Of a DNA stretch of 53,708 nt, positions 25,003 to 33,357 are shown piece after piece. The position numbers and the translations under genes were made by a program. The notes under the pieces were generated by a model. That model was not told the DNA's origin and searched no databases. It saw only the letters and a program-made list of their open reading frames with translations. Positions within the stretch are counted from its first letter, which is position 1, and each line of letters begins with the position of its first letter. The DNA comes from Planctomycetota bacterium (GTDB lineage Bacteria; Planctomycetota; Phycisphaerae; Phycisphaerales; SM1A02), in NCBI GenBank assembly GCA_022568135.1, contig JADFFQ010000020.1, positions 1-53,708 on the forward strand, written 5' to 3'.

Positions 25003-26133
25003 ATGGCCCAGCCGAAGCGGATCCTGATCGTCCGGCCCAGCGCCCTGGGCGATGTGTGCCGGACGGTGCCGGTGCTGGCGAGTCTGCGTCGTGCGTATCC
25101 CCAGGCGACCATCGACTGGCTGGTGCAGGAGGATTTTGCGGCTGCGATTCGCGCCCATCCGGCCCTGGACGAAGCGGTGCTCTTCCCACGCGCGCGATTC
25201 GCCCGGTGGTGGCGGGATCCAGCCGTGGCTTGGGAGATGCTTCTCTGGTTCGCAGCGCTGGGCCGGCGCGGCTATGACCTGGTGTTCGACTGTCAGGGGC
25301 TCGGCCGCAGCGGGCTGATCACCTGGGCCACGTTCGCCAAGCACCGCATCGGCCTTCGTTCAGCCCGTGAGTTCGGCTGGTTGGGCTACACCATTCGACT
25401 CCCGCGTTCGTCCGCAAAGCACACGGTCCAACAGATGATGTGGCTGCTGACGGCCCAAGACATCGAGCCGAGGTACGACATGAGTTTGTATGTCGCCGAT
25501 GCCGACCGCACCTGGTGGACGGATCGCAGGGCGGAGCTGGGCATGGCCGGTGAGAGCTATGTCGTGCTTGCGCCGACCAGCCGCTGGCCGAGCAAGCGCT
25601 GGCCGCAGCGGAGTTGGTCCGCGCTGGTCGGGCCGCTGATGGCGCGCGGCTTTGGCCGGGCGATCCTGGTGGGGTCACACACAGAGCGTGAGCAGGTGCG
25701 GGAGATCGTTTCACGTGAGCCCGAGGTTGCAGCCTCGCTCATCGATCTGGTTGGGCGCACCAGCGTCGGCCAGACCATGGCCGTCATCGCCGACGCCGCC
25801 CTGGTCATTGGTAACGATTCGGCCCCGTTGCACATGGCCGTCGGGTTTGCCCGGCCATGCCTGGGGCTGTACGGGCCGACGGATCCGCAGGAGGTTGGGC
25901 CGTATGGCGTGGATGATGCGGTGGTTTGCATCGACATCGGCGCGCGGGGCGAATCCATTGACTACAAAGACCCCGGGCTTGGCAACGCGTTGATGCGTTT
26001 GATCCAGCCCGCCGACGTGCTGGGCCGCGTCGATCAGATGTTTCCCGAGCGTCAGATTGCGCTCACCAGGCCGGGCCCTTGTGTCCAGGGTGACCGAGGG
26101 AGCTCAACGCTGACGGAAAGGGCCGCATCGTGA
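25003..26133 (+). CDS. Glycosyltransferase family 9 (ADP-heptose:LPS heptosyltransferase type)
   Basis: A 376-residue GT-B enzyme. The N-terminal signature RILIVRPSALGDVCRTVPVL and the C-terminal donor-site blocks APTSRWPSKRWP, LVGRTSVGQTMAVIADAALV and IGNDSAPLHMAVGFARPCLG are those of heptosyltransferases that extend the LPS inner core. It leads a plus-strand cluster with lpxK and hldE, the latter making the ADP-heptose donor, which supports the role. GGGAAG precedes the ATG. Whether it is heptosyltransferase I or II cannot be decided. Confidence 0.9.
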   Translation: MAQPKRILIVRPSALGDVCRTVPVLASLRRAYPQATIDWLVQEDFAAAIRAHPALDEAVLFPRARFARWWRDPAVAWEMLLWFAALGRRGYDLVFDCQGLGRSGLITWATFAKHRIGLRSAREFGWLGYTIRLPRSSAKHTVQQMMWLLTAQDIEPRYDMSLYVADADRTWWTDRRAELGMAGESYVVLAPTSRWPSKRWPQRSWSALVGPLMARGFGRAILVGSHTEREQVREIVSREPEVAASLIDLVGRTSVGQTMAVIADAALVIGNDSAPLHMAVGFARPCLGLYGPTDPQEVGPYGVDDAVVCIDIGARGESIDYKDPGLGNALMRLIQPADVLGRVDQMFPERQIALTRPGPCVQGDRGSSTLTERAAS

Positions 26134-26218
26134 ATCATGCTACTGGGGTATGGCTTGCTCGTCGATTGATCTGCTGCGTCATGCTTCCATTGCGCGGTGA
26201 TGCCCGGAGTGGATGCGG

Positions 26219-26638
26219 ATGATCTTGGCGGTGCACCTGCCGTCGGCGGTGACGATTCCACTGGCCCTGGTCGTGGCCGGTTGGATCATGTGGTACTGGA
26301 ATCGCCTCGCACGCACTGACGTCCCGGACAGCCGGCGACGGATCAGGCGGGCGTCCCTGATCGTGATGCTGGTGTCGCTGCCGATCCTTGTTCGCGGGCT
26401 GAGCTTCCTTGACCACGATACGGACCATTCTCAATACATCATCACCTGGCTGCTGGTCCTGTTCACGCTCGGGCTCGTGGTCGTCACGGCGGGGATTGAC
26501 CTGGTCAACACCCTGCGCATAGAGCGCAAAGCAGACCACCAGCGGGTGGCCAAAGCCGTGACAGCGTTCGGCAAGGCGGCCAAGACAGCGGGGCCCACGA
26601 CGCCGGTTGAACGCAGCGAGAAGGGCAATCAACCGTGA
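26219..26638 (+). CDS. Small membrane protein of unknown function
   Basis: A 139-residue protein with three hydrophobic helices (AVTIPLALVVAGWIMWYW, RRASLIVMLVSLPILVRGLS, YIITWLLVLFTLGLVVVTAG) and a charged cytosolic tail. GGAG at 26206-26209 is best spaced for the ATG at 26219; the ATG at 26213 is possible. Its TGA overlaps the GTG start of lpxK (GTGA), so it is translationally coupled to lipid A synthesis genes. No family is recognised; a role in LPS assembly is suggested only by position. Confidence 0.7.
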   Translation: MILAVHLPSAVTIPLALVVAGWIMWYWNRLARTDVPDSRRRIRRASLIVMLVSLPILVRGLSFLDHDTDHSQYIITWLLVLFTLGLVVVTAGIDLVNTLRIERKADHQRVAKAVTAFGKAAKTAGPTTPVERSEKGNQP

Positions 26639-27642
26639 CCGGTCCGCTGCCGGGGTTTGCGTCCCCGCTTTCCGTGCCTGCCTCGTGGGTCTACGGCCTG
26701 ACGATCGCAGCCCGCAACGCACGGTTCGATCGCGGTAACGGTGTGGCCTCGGTCGATGTGCCGGTCATCTCGGTGGGAAACCTCACCACCGGGGGCGTGG
26801 GCAAGACGCCGATGGTGGCCTGGATTGCCGATCTGCTGGTCAATCAGGGCCGGCATCCCGTCATCGCGATGCGCGGCTACGGCGCCCGAGCCGGCGAGAG
26901 CAGCGATGAGCAGGCAGAGTACGCACAGCGCCTGCCCGATGTGCCGGTGGTTGCCAAGGCGGACCGCCTCGCGGCCATTCGCGCGGTTCGCCTGCGATGC
27001 CCCGCAATCGACTGCGTACTGCTGGACGATGGATTTCAACATCGCCGTATTCGGCGCGACCTTGATCTCGTGCTGATCGACGCCTCGCGCAACACGTTCG
27101 ATGATCGGCTCCTGCCGGCCGGTCATCTGCGCGAGCCTCCCGCGAGCCTCCGGCGTGCCGATGCGGTCGTGGTGACCCGCGCCCAAGGCGTCGATTCTTC
27201 GATTGCCGGGGCGATCCAGCGGCATCATGGCCGGCCCCCGGTCGCCTGGTCGCGCCACACTTGGACCCACCTGGCGGTTCATCATCCCGATGAGCGCCGC
27301 GAGCCGGTGGATTGGCTGCGCGGCAAGCGGCTGCTGACGATGCTAGGTGTCGGCCATCCGCGCTCCATCATCCAGCAGCTACAGCAGGCCGGGGCTGAAG
27401 TGGCGGTGAACCTGCCCGTGCGTGACCACCAGCGGTATGGCCGGGCCAAGCTGGCCGTGGCCGAGGGCATGTGTGAGGGGCTCGACGCGATGGTGATGAC
27501 CCCCAAGGATTGGGTCAAAGCACAACTCCTGATAGACTTGAGCCGCTGGCCGGTACCGGTGGTGATTCCGCAGCCGGCTATTGACGTTTTCGACGGGGCT
27601 GAGGCGTTGCGACGGCTTATCCTCGACGCCGTCGCGCGGTAG
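26635..27642 (+). CDS. lpxK: Tetraacyldisaccharide 4'-kinase LpxK
   Basis: A 335-residue inner-membrane kinase that phosphorylates the 4' position of the tetraacyldisaccharide 1-phosphate precursor, giving lipid IVA. The P-loop VISVGNLTTGGVGKTPMVAW (near residue 50), the RGYGA block, ADRLAAIRAV and DCVLLDDGFQHRRIRRDLDL match the family well. The start is GTG at 26635, fixed by the four-base overlap with the preceding gene. It indicates that this organism makes lipid A. Confidence 0.93.
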   Translation: MTGPLPGFASPLSVPASWVYGLTIAARNARFDRGNGVASVDVPVISVGNLTTGGVGKTPMVAWIADLLVNQGRHPVIAMRGYGARAGESSDEQAEYAQRLPDVPVVAKADRLAAIRAVRLRCPAIDCVLLDDGFQHRRIRRDLDLVLIDASRNTFDDRLLPAGHLREPPASLRRADAVVVTRAQGVDSSIAGAIQRHHGRPPVAWSRHTWTHLAVHHPDERREPVDWLRGKRLLTMLGVGHPRSIIQQLQQAGAEVAVNLPVRDHQRYGRAKLAVAEGMCEGLDAMVMTPKDWVKAQLLIDLSRWPVPVVIPQPAIDVFDGAEALRRLILDAVAR

Positions 27643-27700
27643 AGTCCCCTGGGCCGGGCCACGACCGCACCGGCCAGTGATTTCTTCTTACGGATCAGTG

Positions 27701-29218
27701 ATGCCCACGCTCCTGGAACGTCTCGCTGCGTATGAGCCCTTCACCGCGATGGTGGTGGGCGACTTCATGCTCGATCAGTGCGTGTATGGCGCCGCGGAGC
27801 GGCTCAGCCCGGATGCTCCGGTTCCGGTGTTGCAGGCGAGTCGGTTTGAAGACCACCCCGGCGGTGCGGCCAACGTCGCGCTGTGCCTGGGCGAGCTGAA
27901 AGCGGATGTGCTGTGCTTCGGCGTCGTGGGCGCTGACGGCGAGGCACAGATCTTGCGAGATGCGCTGGCCGAGGCCGGCTGCGGCGTTGAAGGTCTGCTG
28001 GAAGATGCCAGCCGTCCGACCACAATCAAGCGCAGCATGATCGGTCTGGCCCAGCACCGCCACCCGCAGAAGATGTTTCGGGTCGATCTGGAAGTCCGCG
28101 ATCCGTTGGGCGACGATCTCGCTGAGCGATTGCTTGAGCTGATCACGGCTCGCCTGGACGAGGTGGACATCGTCTGCCTGGAGGATTGCGACAAAGGCGT
28201 CTGCTGCCCGGCCCTGTGCCAACAGCTCATCGAGCGATGCCGGGCCCCGAGCAAGCCGTTCATCGTAGATCCGGCGGCGATCGCGGACTATTCGAAGTAT
28301 CGCGGCGCAACCGCGATCACGCCCAACCGCTCCGAAGCTGAGTTGGCGACGGGGCTGGGCACGCCCATCGAAGCGTCGCAGACCCACAACGCCGGCCTGG
28401 CTGCGAAACTGTTGACCGAACTCCAACTGGAAGCCGTGGTGCTTACCCTCGACCGCCAGGGAGCGTTGCTCCATGAGCGAGGCCGGGATCCGGTGCTGGT
28501 GCCGACCTCGGCCCGATCGGTGTACGACGTGACCGGCGCGGGGGACATGGTCTTGGCGGCCTTGGCCGGGGCCGTCGCCAACCGGTTCAATTGGAATGAT
28601 GCCGTGCGGTTCGCCAACGCCGGCGCCGGGTTGGCCGTCGAGGTCTTCGGCGCCCAGCCGATCCCCTTCGCCAACGTGCAGCGCGCGGTGCTGGCAGAAA
28701 CTCGCTCGCTTGATGGGAAGGTACGAAGCCTCCAAGAGTTGCTCGTCGAGCTGGCTGTGCACCGCCAGGCCGGTCACAAGATCGTCTTCACCAACGGGTG
28801 CTTCGACCTCATTCACGCCGGCCACGTCGCCTACCTCGCCGAGGCGAAGCAACTCGGAGATGTGCTGGTCGTCGCCGTCAACTCCGACGAGCAGGTGCGG
28901 CAGCTCAAGGGCGAAGGCCGGCCGGTGTGCAATGAGCGCCAGCGCCTCGAGGTGCTCTCGGCCTTGCAGTTTGTGGACTATGTGATCGTTTTCGGTGAGC
29001 CGACGCCGCATGAGATCCTCCGCCGCCTCAAGCCCGATCTCCTGGTCAAAGGCGGTGACTATTCACCCCAAGACGTGCTCGGCGGGGAGGTCGTCGAGCA
29101 GTACGGGGGGGCCGTCAGGGTCGTGGCCCATCGGCCCGGGCTGAGCAGTTCACAGCTGATCCAGCGGTTCGCCCAGGCCGGCGCTGCTGCGGACGTCGCG
29201 ATGCCTTCGCCCGACTGA
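27701..29218 (+). CDS. hldE: Bifunctional heptose-7-phosphate kinase/heptose-1-phosphate adenylyltransferase
   Basis: A 505-residue fusion. Residues about 1-325 are a PfkB-type kinase (VVGDFMLDQCVYGAAERLSP, HPGGAANVA, ITPNRSEAE and the anion-hole DVTGAGDMVLAALAG). Residues about 350-490 are a nucleotidyltransferase with IVFTNGCFDLIHAGHVAYL (HxGH) and VNSDEQVRQLKGEGRPV. The protein carries out two steps of ADP-L-glycero-beta-D-manno-heptose synthesis. The ATG at 27701 is chosen because the conserved region starts soon after it; it leaves a 58-base gap from lpxK. Confidence 0.94.
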   Translation: MPTLLERLAAYEPFTAMVVGDFMLDQCVYGAAERLSPDAPVPVLQASRFEDHPGGAANVALCLGELKADVLCFGVVGADGEAQILRDALAEAGCGVEGLLEDASRPTTIKRSMIGLAQHRHPQKMFRVDLEVRDPLGDDLAERLLELITARLDEVDIVCLEDCDKGVCCPALCQQLIERCRAPSKPFIVDPAAIADYSKYRGATAITPNRSEAELATGLGTPIEASQTHNAGLAAKLLTELQLEAVVLTLDRQGALLHERGRDPVLVPTSARSVYDVTGAGDMVLAALAGAVANRFNWNDAVRFANAGAGLAVEVFGAQPIPFANVQRAVLAETRSLDGKVRSLQELLVELAVHRQAGHKIVFTNGCFDLIHAGHVAYLAEAKQLGDVLVVAVNSDEQVRQLKGEGRPVCNERQRLEVLSALQFVDYVIVFGEPTPHEILRRLKPDLLVKGGDYSPQDVLGGEVVEQYGGAVRVVAHRPGLSSSQLIQRFAQAGAAADVAMPSPD

Positions 29219-29229
29219 GCCCGCGCGCG

Positions 29230-29970
29230 ATGATTCACGTTGCCGTCCTCTATAGGCCGTACATTGATGCGCTGCTGGCGGGGCGCAAGACCATTGAGTG
29301 TCGCCTCACCCGCCAACCGAGGGCCCCGTATGACGTCATCGAGCCGGGCGATCGTATTTTCTTCAAGCAGTCGGCCGGACCGTACCGGGCCGCCGCTGTC
29401 GCCGAACACGTCATCTGTGAAGACAAGCTGACGCCCGGCCGGGTCCGTCAAATGAGACGCGATTACAACGAGCTGATCTGCGGCGAGCCCGCCTATTGGA
29501 ACGCGAAGCGCAACAGCCGGTATTGCACGCTGATCTGGCTCAAGGATGTTCAGCCGAGCTGCACCGGGCCGGCGATTCGTCCGCTTCAGGGGCTCGCCTG
29601 GCTGACGCTCGATGATGCGCCGACCTGGACCAGCCAAGACCGCACCGATCAGTCATTCCATGTCGTGCTGACGCCGGGCAACCTTCGCAACAACAGCATC
29701 TATGTGTCCGGGATCATCGATCGGTTCCCCAAATGGTCGATCGGCGGCGCGACCAAACGGCAGGCGGGTGATCCGCTGACGCTGATCCTTCACGGCGGAC
29801 CATCCATCGAAACCGACATCGTCGGCCCGCGGACTATGCTGCGGACGCGCGCATGGGGCTCATGGTTCAAGCGGCATGGCGCTCGTGCGGGTGATCGCGT
29901 GGTGTTTACGCCGGTGGATGAAACCACGTATTTCGTTGCGCTGGCTCGAGGCGACTCGACGCAGCATTGA
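29230..29970 (+). CDS. ASCH domain protein with C-terminal B3/EcoRII-N-like barrel
   Basis: A 246-residue protein. The N-terminal ASCH domain (about residues 1-120) has LLAGRKTIECRLTRQPRAPY and PGDRIFFKQSAG, a PUA-like fold associated with RNA binding or modified-nucleotide hydrolysis. The C-terminal part (about 135-240; FHVVLTPGNLRNNSIYVSGI, then PLTLIL, RTRAWGSWFKRHGARAGDRV and VVFTPVDETTYFV) resembles the B3/EcoRII N-terminal DNA-binding barrel. That second similarity is from pattern only. It starts 11 bases after hldE and overlaps the next gene's longest frame, but its function need not relate to LPS. Confidence 0.7.
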   Translation: MIHVAVLYRPYIDALLAGRKTIECRLTRQPRAPYDVIEPGDRIFFKQSAGPYRAAAVAEHVICEDKLTPGRVRQMRRDYNELICGEPAYWNAKRNSRYCTLIWLKDVQPSCTGPAIRPLQGLAWLTLDDAPTWTSQDRTDQSFHVVLTPGNLRNNSIYVSGIIDRFPKWSIGGATKRQAGDPLTLILHGGPSIETDIVGPRTMLRTRAWGSWFKRHGARAGDRVVFTPVDETTYFVALARGDSTQH

Positions 29971-29996
29971 ACTTCCTTGCCGTTACAATGCGGCCC

Positions 29997-31232
29997 ATGG
30001 AGTTTCGCGACTACCAACCCGCCACCGACCGCGAGGCCGTGCAACGCATCTGGCGAGAGACCGGCTGGCTGCGGGAAGGCAAGGAGGAGGTCATGGACCT
30101 CATCCTCGAAGCCGGTCGGGCGATCGTGGCCGAACTCAACGGCGAGGCGGAGTGTTTGGTCAACACAGTTCCGGGAACGATGCGCTATCTTGACGCTGAC
30201 CTGCCGATGTCATGTGTGGCCAGCGTCACCACCAGCCGGATTGCCCGCAAGCAAGGACTCGCCAGCAGATTGACCGCACAAGCGGTGGCCGACGATGTCG
30301 CCGCAGGCGCGATTGTCTCGGTCTTGGGCATGTTTGAACAGGGCTATTATGACCGCCTCGGCTTCGGCGCCGGCGGCTACGAGTATTGGGTTCGGTTTGC
30401 CCCGGCCCGGTTGAAAGTTGATCTCGACCCGCGCGTCCCCCGCCGGCTGACCGTTGACGACCGATCTGCGGTGCACGCCAACCGGCTCAACCGGCTTCGC
30501 CGCCACGGCGCGTGCAGCGTGGCCCCGTTGCAGTTCACCCATGCGGAGATGCTCAGCTCCTACAAGCAGAGCTTCGGCCTGGGTTATTTCGACGGGCCGG
30601 ATGGCCGGCTTACGCACCACGTCTGGTTCGCCGTCAAGGACAATGTCGAACTCGGCCCGTACACCGTGAAATGGATGGCCTGGCAGACACCGCAGCAATT
30701 CCGGGAGCTGCTGGCGATCATCAGGAGCCTGGCCGACCAAGTCGCCATGATCTCGGTCCGCGAGCCGGCGGGCATTCAATGGCAGGACCTGATCGAGAAG
30801 CCTTTTGAGTCGCAAACCTTGAGCCGAGGCGGTGAGTATGAGCAGCGTATCGAATGCAACGCGTATTGGCAGATGCGCATCTGCGATCTTCCGAAGTGTC
30901 TGGACCAGACCCATCTGCCCGGTGACAATGTGCGATTCAACCTCCAGCTCACCGATCCGATCGAGAGGTTTCTCCCTGAGAATGCTCCGTGGCGGGGAGT
31001 CGCGGGCGACTACGTCGTTTCGCTTGGACCCTCCTCGGGCGCCCGGCGCGGGGCGGATTCCTCCTTGGCGACCCTCGAGGCATCGGTGAACGCGTTTACT
31101 CGCATGTGGCTGGGCGTTCGCCCCGCTACGGGCCTCGCTATCACCGACGACTGCTCCGCTGAGCCCCAACTGCTCGAACAACTGGATCGCGTCCTGCGCC
31201 TGCCCGACCCGAAACCGGATTGGGATTTCTGA
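29997..31232 (+). CDS. Eis-like GNAT N-acetyltransferase
   Basis: A 411-residue protein from the ATG at 29997 (MEFRDYQPATDREAVQ); the ATG at 29988 or a start at 29967 cannot be excluded. The first GNAT domain has VTTSRIARKQGLASRLTAQA (acetyl-CoA loop) and MFEQGYYDRLGFG. A second GNAT-like domain and an SCP2-like C-terminal domain follow, as in mycobacterial Eis. The chain ends in Trp-Asp-Phe; in Eis the C-terminal Phe carboxylate takes part in catalysis, and that feature is kept. Substrate unknown, probably an amine. Confidence 0.85.
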   Translation: MEFRDYQPATDREAVQRIWRETGWLREGKEEVMDLILEAGRAIVAELNGEAECLVNTVPGTMRYLDADLPMSCVASVTTSRIARKQGLASRLTAQAVADDVAAGAIVSVLGMFEQGYYDRLGFGAGGYEYWVRFAPARLKVDLDPRVPRRLTVDDRSAVHANRLNRLRRHGACSVAPLQFTHAEMLSSYKQSFGLGYFDGPDGRLTHHVWFAVKDNVELGPYTVKWMAWQTPQQFRELLAIIRSLADQVAMISVREPAGIQWQDLIEKPFESQTLSRGGEYEQRIECNAYWQMRICDLPKCLDQTHLPGDNVRFNLQLTDPIERFLPENAPWRGVAGDYVVSLGPSSGARRGADSSLATLEASVNAFTRMWLGVRPATGLAITDDCSAEPQLLEQLDRVLRLPDPKPDWDF

Positions 31233-31245
31233 CCGCACCATTTAG

Positions 31246-31263
31246 CCCGCCGCTCGCGGCGGG
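31246..31263. repeat. Intergenic palindrome
   Basis: CCCGCCGC-TC-GCGGCGGG, a perfect 8-bp stem with a 2-base loop, preceded by TTTAG. It sits 14 bases after the stop of the acetyltransferase gene. A second palindrome of the same family follows 42 bases later. Confidence 0.7.
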
Positions 31264-31305
31264 TGGATGTGCGAATCGAACCTGATCCTCGGGTCGCCAG
31301 GCCCA

Positions 31306-31323
31306 CCCCCGGCAAGCCGGGGG
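31306..31323. repeat. Intergenic palindrome (followed by CTATGTGG)
   Basis: CCCCCGGC-AA-GCCGGGGG, a perfect 8-bp stem with a 2-base loop, followed by CTATGTGG. It lies between two converging genes. The same 3' flank follows the palindrome at 32600. Confidence 0.75.
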
Positions 31324-31331
31324 CTATGTGG

Positions 31332-32549
31332 TCATTGCCGGGTCATCAACTTCTCGATCGCCGTCACCGTCTTGGGGATCTTCGCAGACAGGTTCTTCGC
31401 GCCGGACTTGGTGACGAGGATGTCATCCTCGATGCGGATGCCGATCTTCTCCGCTGGTATGTAGATGCCCGGCTCGATGGTGACGACGGCGCCCTGGCGC
31501 AAAGCCGCATCCGGCGAGATGTCGTGCGTCTGGAGACCGAGATGATGGCCGATCCCGTGGATGAAGAAGTCGCCGAGGCCGGCCTTGTCGATGACCCGGC
31601 GTGCGGCATCGTCGATCTTGGCGAACGTGACGCCCGGCCTGACGGCTTGGATCGCTGCGCGCTGAGCCTTGAGCGTGATCTCGTAGACCTCACGCTGCCG
31701 CTTGTTGAATCTGCCGTTGACCGGCACCGTGCGTGTGATATCCGCGCCGTACCCACCGAACGATGCGCCCGAATCAACGCAGATCAAGTCACCTTTGCGA
31801 AGCGGCTGGTCGTTGGCGCAATAGTGAAGCACGGTGCTGTTGACTCCCGACCCCGCGATGGTGGGGAACGCGGCCCCGCGCGAGCCGTGCGTTCGATACG
31901 CGTGCTCCACGATCTCCTGCACAGCGAACTCGTTCATACCCGGGCGGATCGATCGCATCATCGCCTCGAAGCCGCCGGCCGTAATGTCGATCGCCCGCTG
32001 GATCATGGCGATCTCGTTGCGGGATTTCACCGCTCGCATCTTGGCCAGCGTGTCCGTGCGGTCCTCGATCACGATGCCGCAGAGGCGCTGGGCGACCTTC
32101 GTGAACAGAGCAAGGTCCGGCGAAACCGGCTGGTCGTACTGAGCCGGCGGATGCAGACATGCCAGCCGCTTGCTGCGAACGGCTGCGGCGTTGAGTAGGC
32201 GAGGCAACATCTCGGTACGAAAGATTGCCTGCAACCCCGTCCTTTCGCGCAGGGCCCGGCTGATCTGGAGCCGATACCCATCCCACTTCTCGCGCTCCGG
32301 GTTCAGAGGCGCGAGAAGGAGCATGCTCCGGCGGTCCTCGACGGGATTGGCCGGATCAAGCAGCAGCACCGCGCCGGGTTCATCGACGATCCCCGTGAGG
32401 TACTCAAAGTGCGCATGCGGCCGAAACGGCGTATCGCTGTCCGGATCATGCGAACCTGCGAACACCAACGCGACGCCGGCCTTGAGCCCCGTCAACAGCT
32501 TCGTTCGTCGGGACGCAAACTCACTCAGTGGGATATGGTCAATGAGCAT
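31332..32549 (-). CDS. M24B family Xaa-Pro aminopeptidase
   Basis: A 405-residue metallopeptidase. An AMP_N domain (about residues 1-130; FVFAGSHDPDSDT-like region, FRPHAHFEYLTGI) precedes the pita-bread catalytic domain with all metal ligands visible: CVDSGASFGGYGADITRT (two Asp), HGIGHHLGL (His), VTIEPGIYIP (Glu) and IRIEDDILV (Glu). It removes N-terminal residues before proline. The ATG at 32549 is preferred for GGAAC upstream; an ATG at 32570 adds seven residues. Cytosolic. Confidence 0.9.
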   Translation of the reverse strand: MLIDHIPLSEFASRRTKLLTGLKAGVALVFAGSHDPDSDTPFRPHAHFEYLTGIVDEPGAVLLLDPANPVEDRRSMLLLAPLNPEREKWDGYRLQISRALRERTGLQAIFRTEMLPRLLNAAAVRSKRLACLHPPAQYDQPVSPDLALFTKVAQRLCGIVIEDRTDTLAKMRAVKSRNEIAMIQRAIDITAGGFEAMMRSIRPGMNEFAVQEIVEHAYRTHGSRGAAFPTIAGSGVNSTVLHYCANDQPLRKGDLICVDSGASFGGYGADITRTVPVNGRFNKRQREVYEITLKAQRAAIQAVRPGVTFAKIDDAARRVIDKAGLGDFFIHGIGHHLGLQTHDISPDAALRQGAVVTIEPGIYIPAEKIGIRIEDDILVTKSGAKNLSAKIPKTVTAIEKLMTRQ

Positions 32550-32599
32550 CGAAGTGAGTTCCGCGTGCATTGCTTCGTGTGCCGCAGTGTAGTCACATG

Positions 32600-32619
32600 G
32601 CCTCCGGCATGCCGGAGGC
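32600..32619. repeat. Intergenic palindrome (followed by TATGTGG)
   Basis: GCCTCCGGC-AT-GCCGGAGGC, a perfect 9-bp stem with a 2-base loop, flanked by CATG and TATGTGG. It lies between the M24 peptidase gene and the HugZ-like gene and touches the latter's stop codon at 32619-32621. Confidence 0.75.
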
Positions 32620-33284
32620 TATGTGGTTGATGTGCCGGGCTCAGGCGGCGCAGCGGCGCTTGCTTCGCGGACCATCCGCTCAAAGACGCTGCGGACATCG
32701 TCGGCGGTCTGCATCGCCTCGGCCCCATGCAGGCGGATGACCTCAAATCGCCGGCGAACATCGAACCCCAGCGGATCCACGCCAACCAGCGTTGGATGCT
32801 CAACGTCGGCGTTGGCGAAGTGCCGGCACAACGTGCGCAAGTCGGCGCGGTGACGTTCGTTGATCGTTTGGCACAGCCGCGGCTCATCCTGGGCCAGCGG
32901 ATTGGGGCGGACCAGAGCCACGCCGTCGATGATTGACTCCTCGTACCGAGCCGCGTCGATTTCAAGGATTGCCCAGTGGATGTCGCGCGGCTCCCCGTGA
33001 TAAATCCGCCACCGATCCGTCGCAGCCGCGTCGGGCCCGTCGGGATCAAGCTCCGACAGCGTGACCTGCAGCTCCATCGCGCCTTGAGCGTTCTGGGGGA
33101 TAAACAGCACCGCGTCCACCGCTTCGAGCATGGCGTACATGACCGGCGCGACAGGCCGGCCGGCGGGGTCGATCGCGTAGCGGACCGGCCGGAAGTTCTC
33201 GTCAAACCGCAGCTCCCCAGCCGTATGGCTGCGCAGAAAGCGATAGGCATCTTCGATGATCCGGGGCTCTTCGATGCCGGCCAT
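32619..33284 (-). CDS. HugZ-like protein (FMN split barrel + DUF2470)
   Basis: A 221-residue protein. Residues about 10-130 look like a pyridoxamine 5'-phosphate oxidase-type split barrel (YAMLEAVDAVLFIPQNAQG, MELQVTLSELDPDGPDA). Residues about 140-215 match DUF2470: LRTLCRHFANADVEHPTLVG, VDPLGFDVRRRFEVIRL and TADDVRSVFERMVREA. The combination is that of HugZ/HutZ-type haem-utilisation proteins and related split-barrel proteins, some of which bind haem or flavin. Assignment rests on domain order; the haem ligand is not confirmed. Confidence 0.62.
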   Translation of the reverse strand: MAGIEEPRIIEDAYRFLRSHTAGELRFDENFRPVRYAIDPAGRPVAPVMYAMLEAVDAVLFIPQNAQGAMELQVTLSELDPDGPDAAATDRWRIYHGEPRDIHWAILEIDAARYEESIIDGVALVRPNPLAQDEPRLCQTINERHRADLRTLCRHFANADVEHPTLVGVDPLGFDVRRRFEVIRLHGAEAMQTADDVRSVFERMVREASAAAPPEPGTSTT

Positions 33285-33330
33285 GGTACCGGGGTCCTGC
33301 GGCGGCCTAGCCGAGCCCCGGTTGCGAGCC

Positions 33331-33342
33331 CGGGCAAGCCCG
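33331..33342. repeat. Short palindrome before aroDE
   Basis: CGGGC-AA-GCCCG, a 5-bp stem, followed by TACTATGGGG. A weaker member of the palindrome family, 15 bases before the aroDE start codon, where it could affect initiation. Confidence 0.5.
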
Positions 33343-33357
33343 TACTATGGGGCTGGC

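Noticed and set aside
27695..29011. A 438-codon frame antisense to hldE
   Set aside because: hldE is certain on the other strand; the antisense frame is rich in Gln, His and Arg, as expected for a shadow of high-GC coding sequence.
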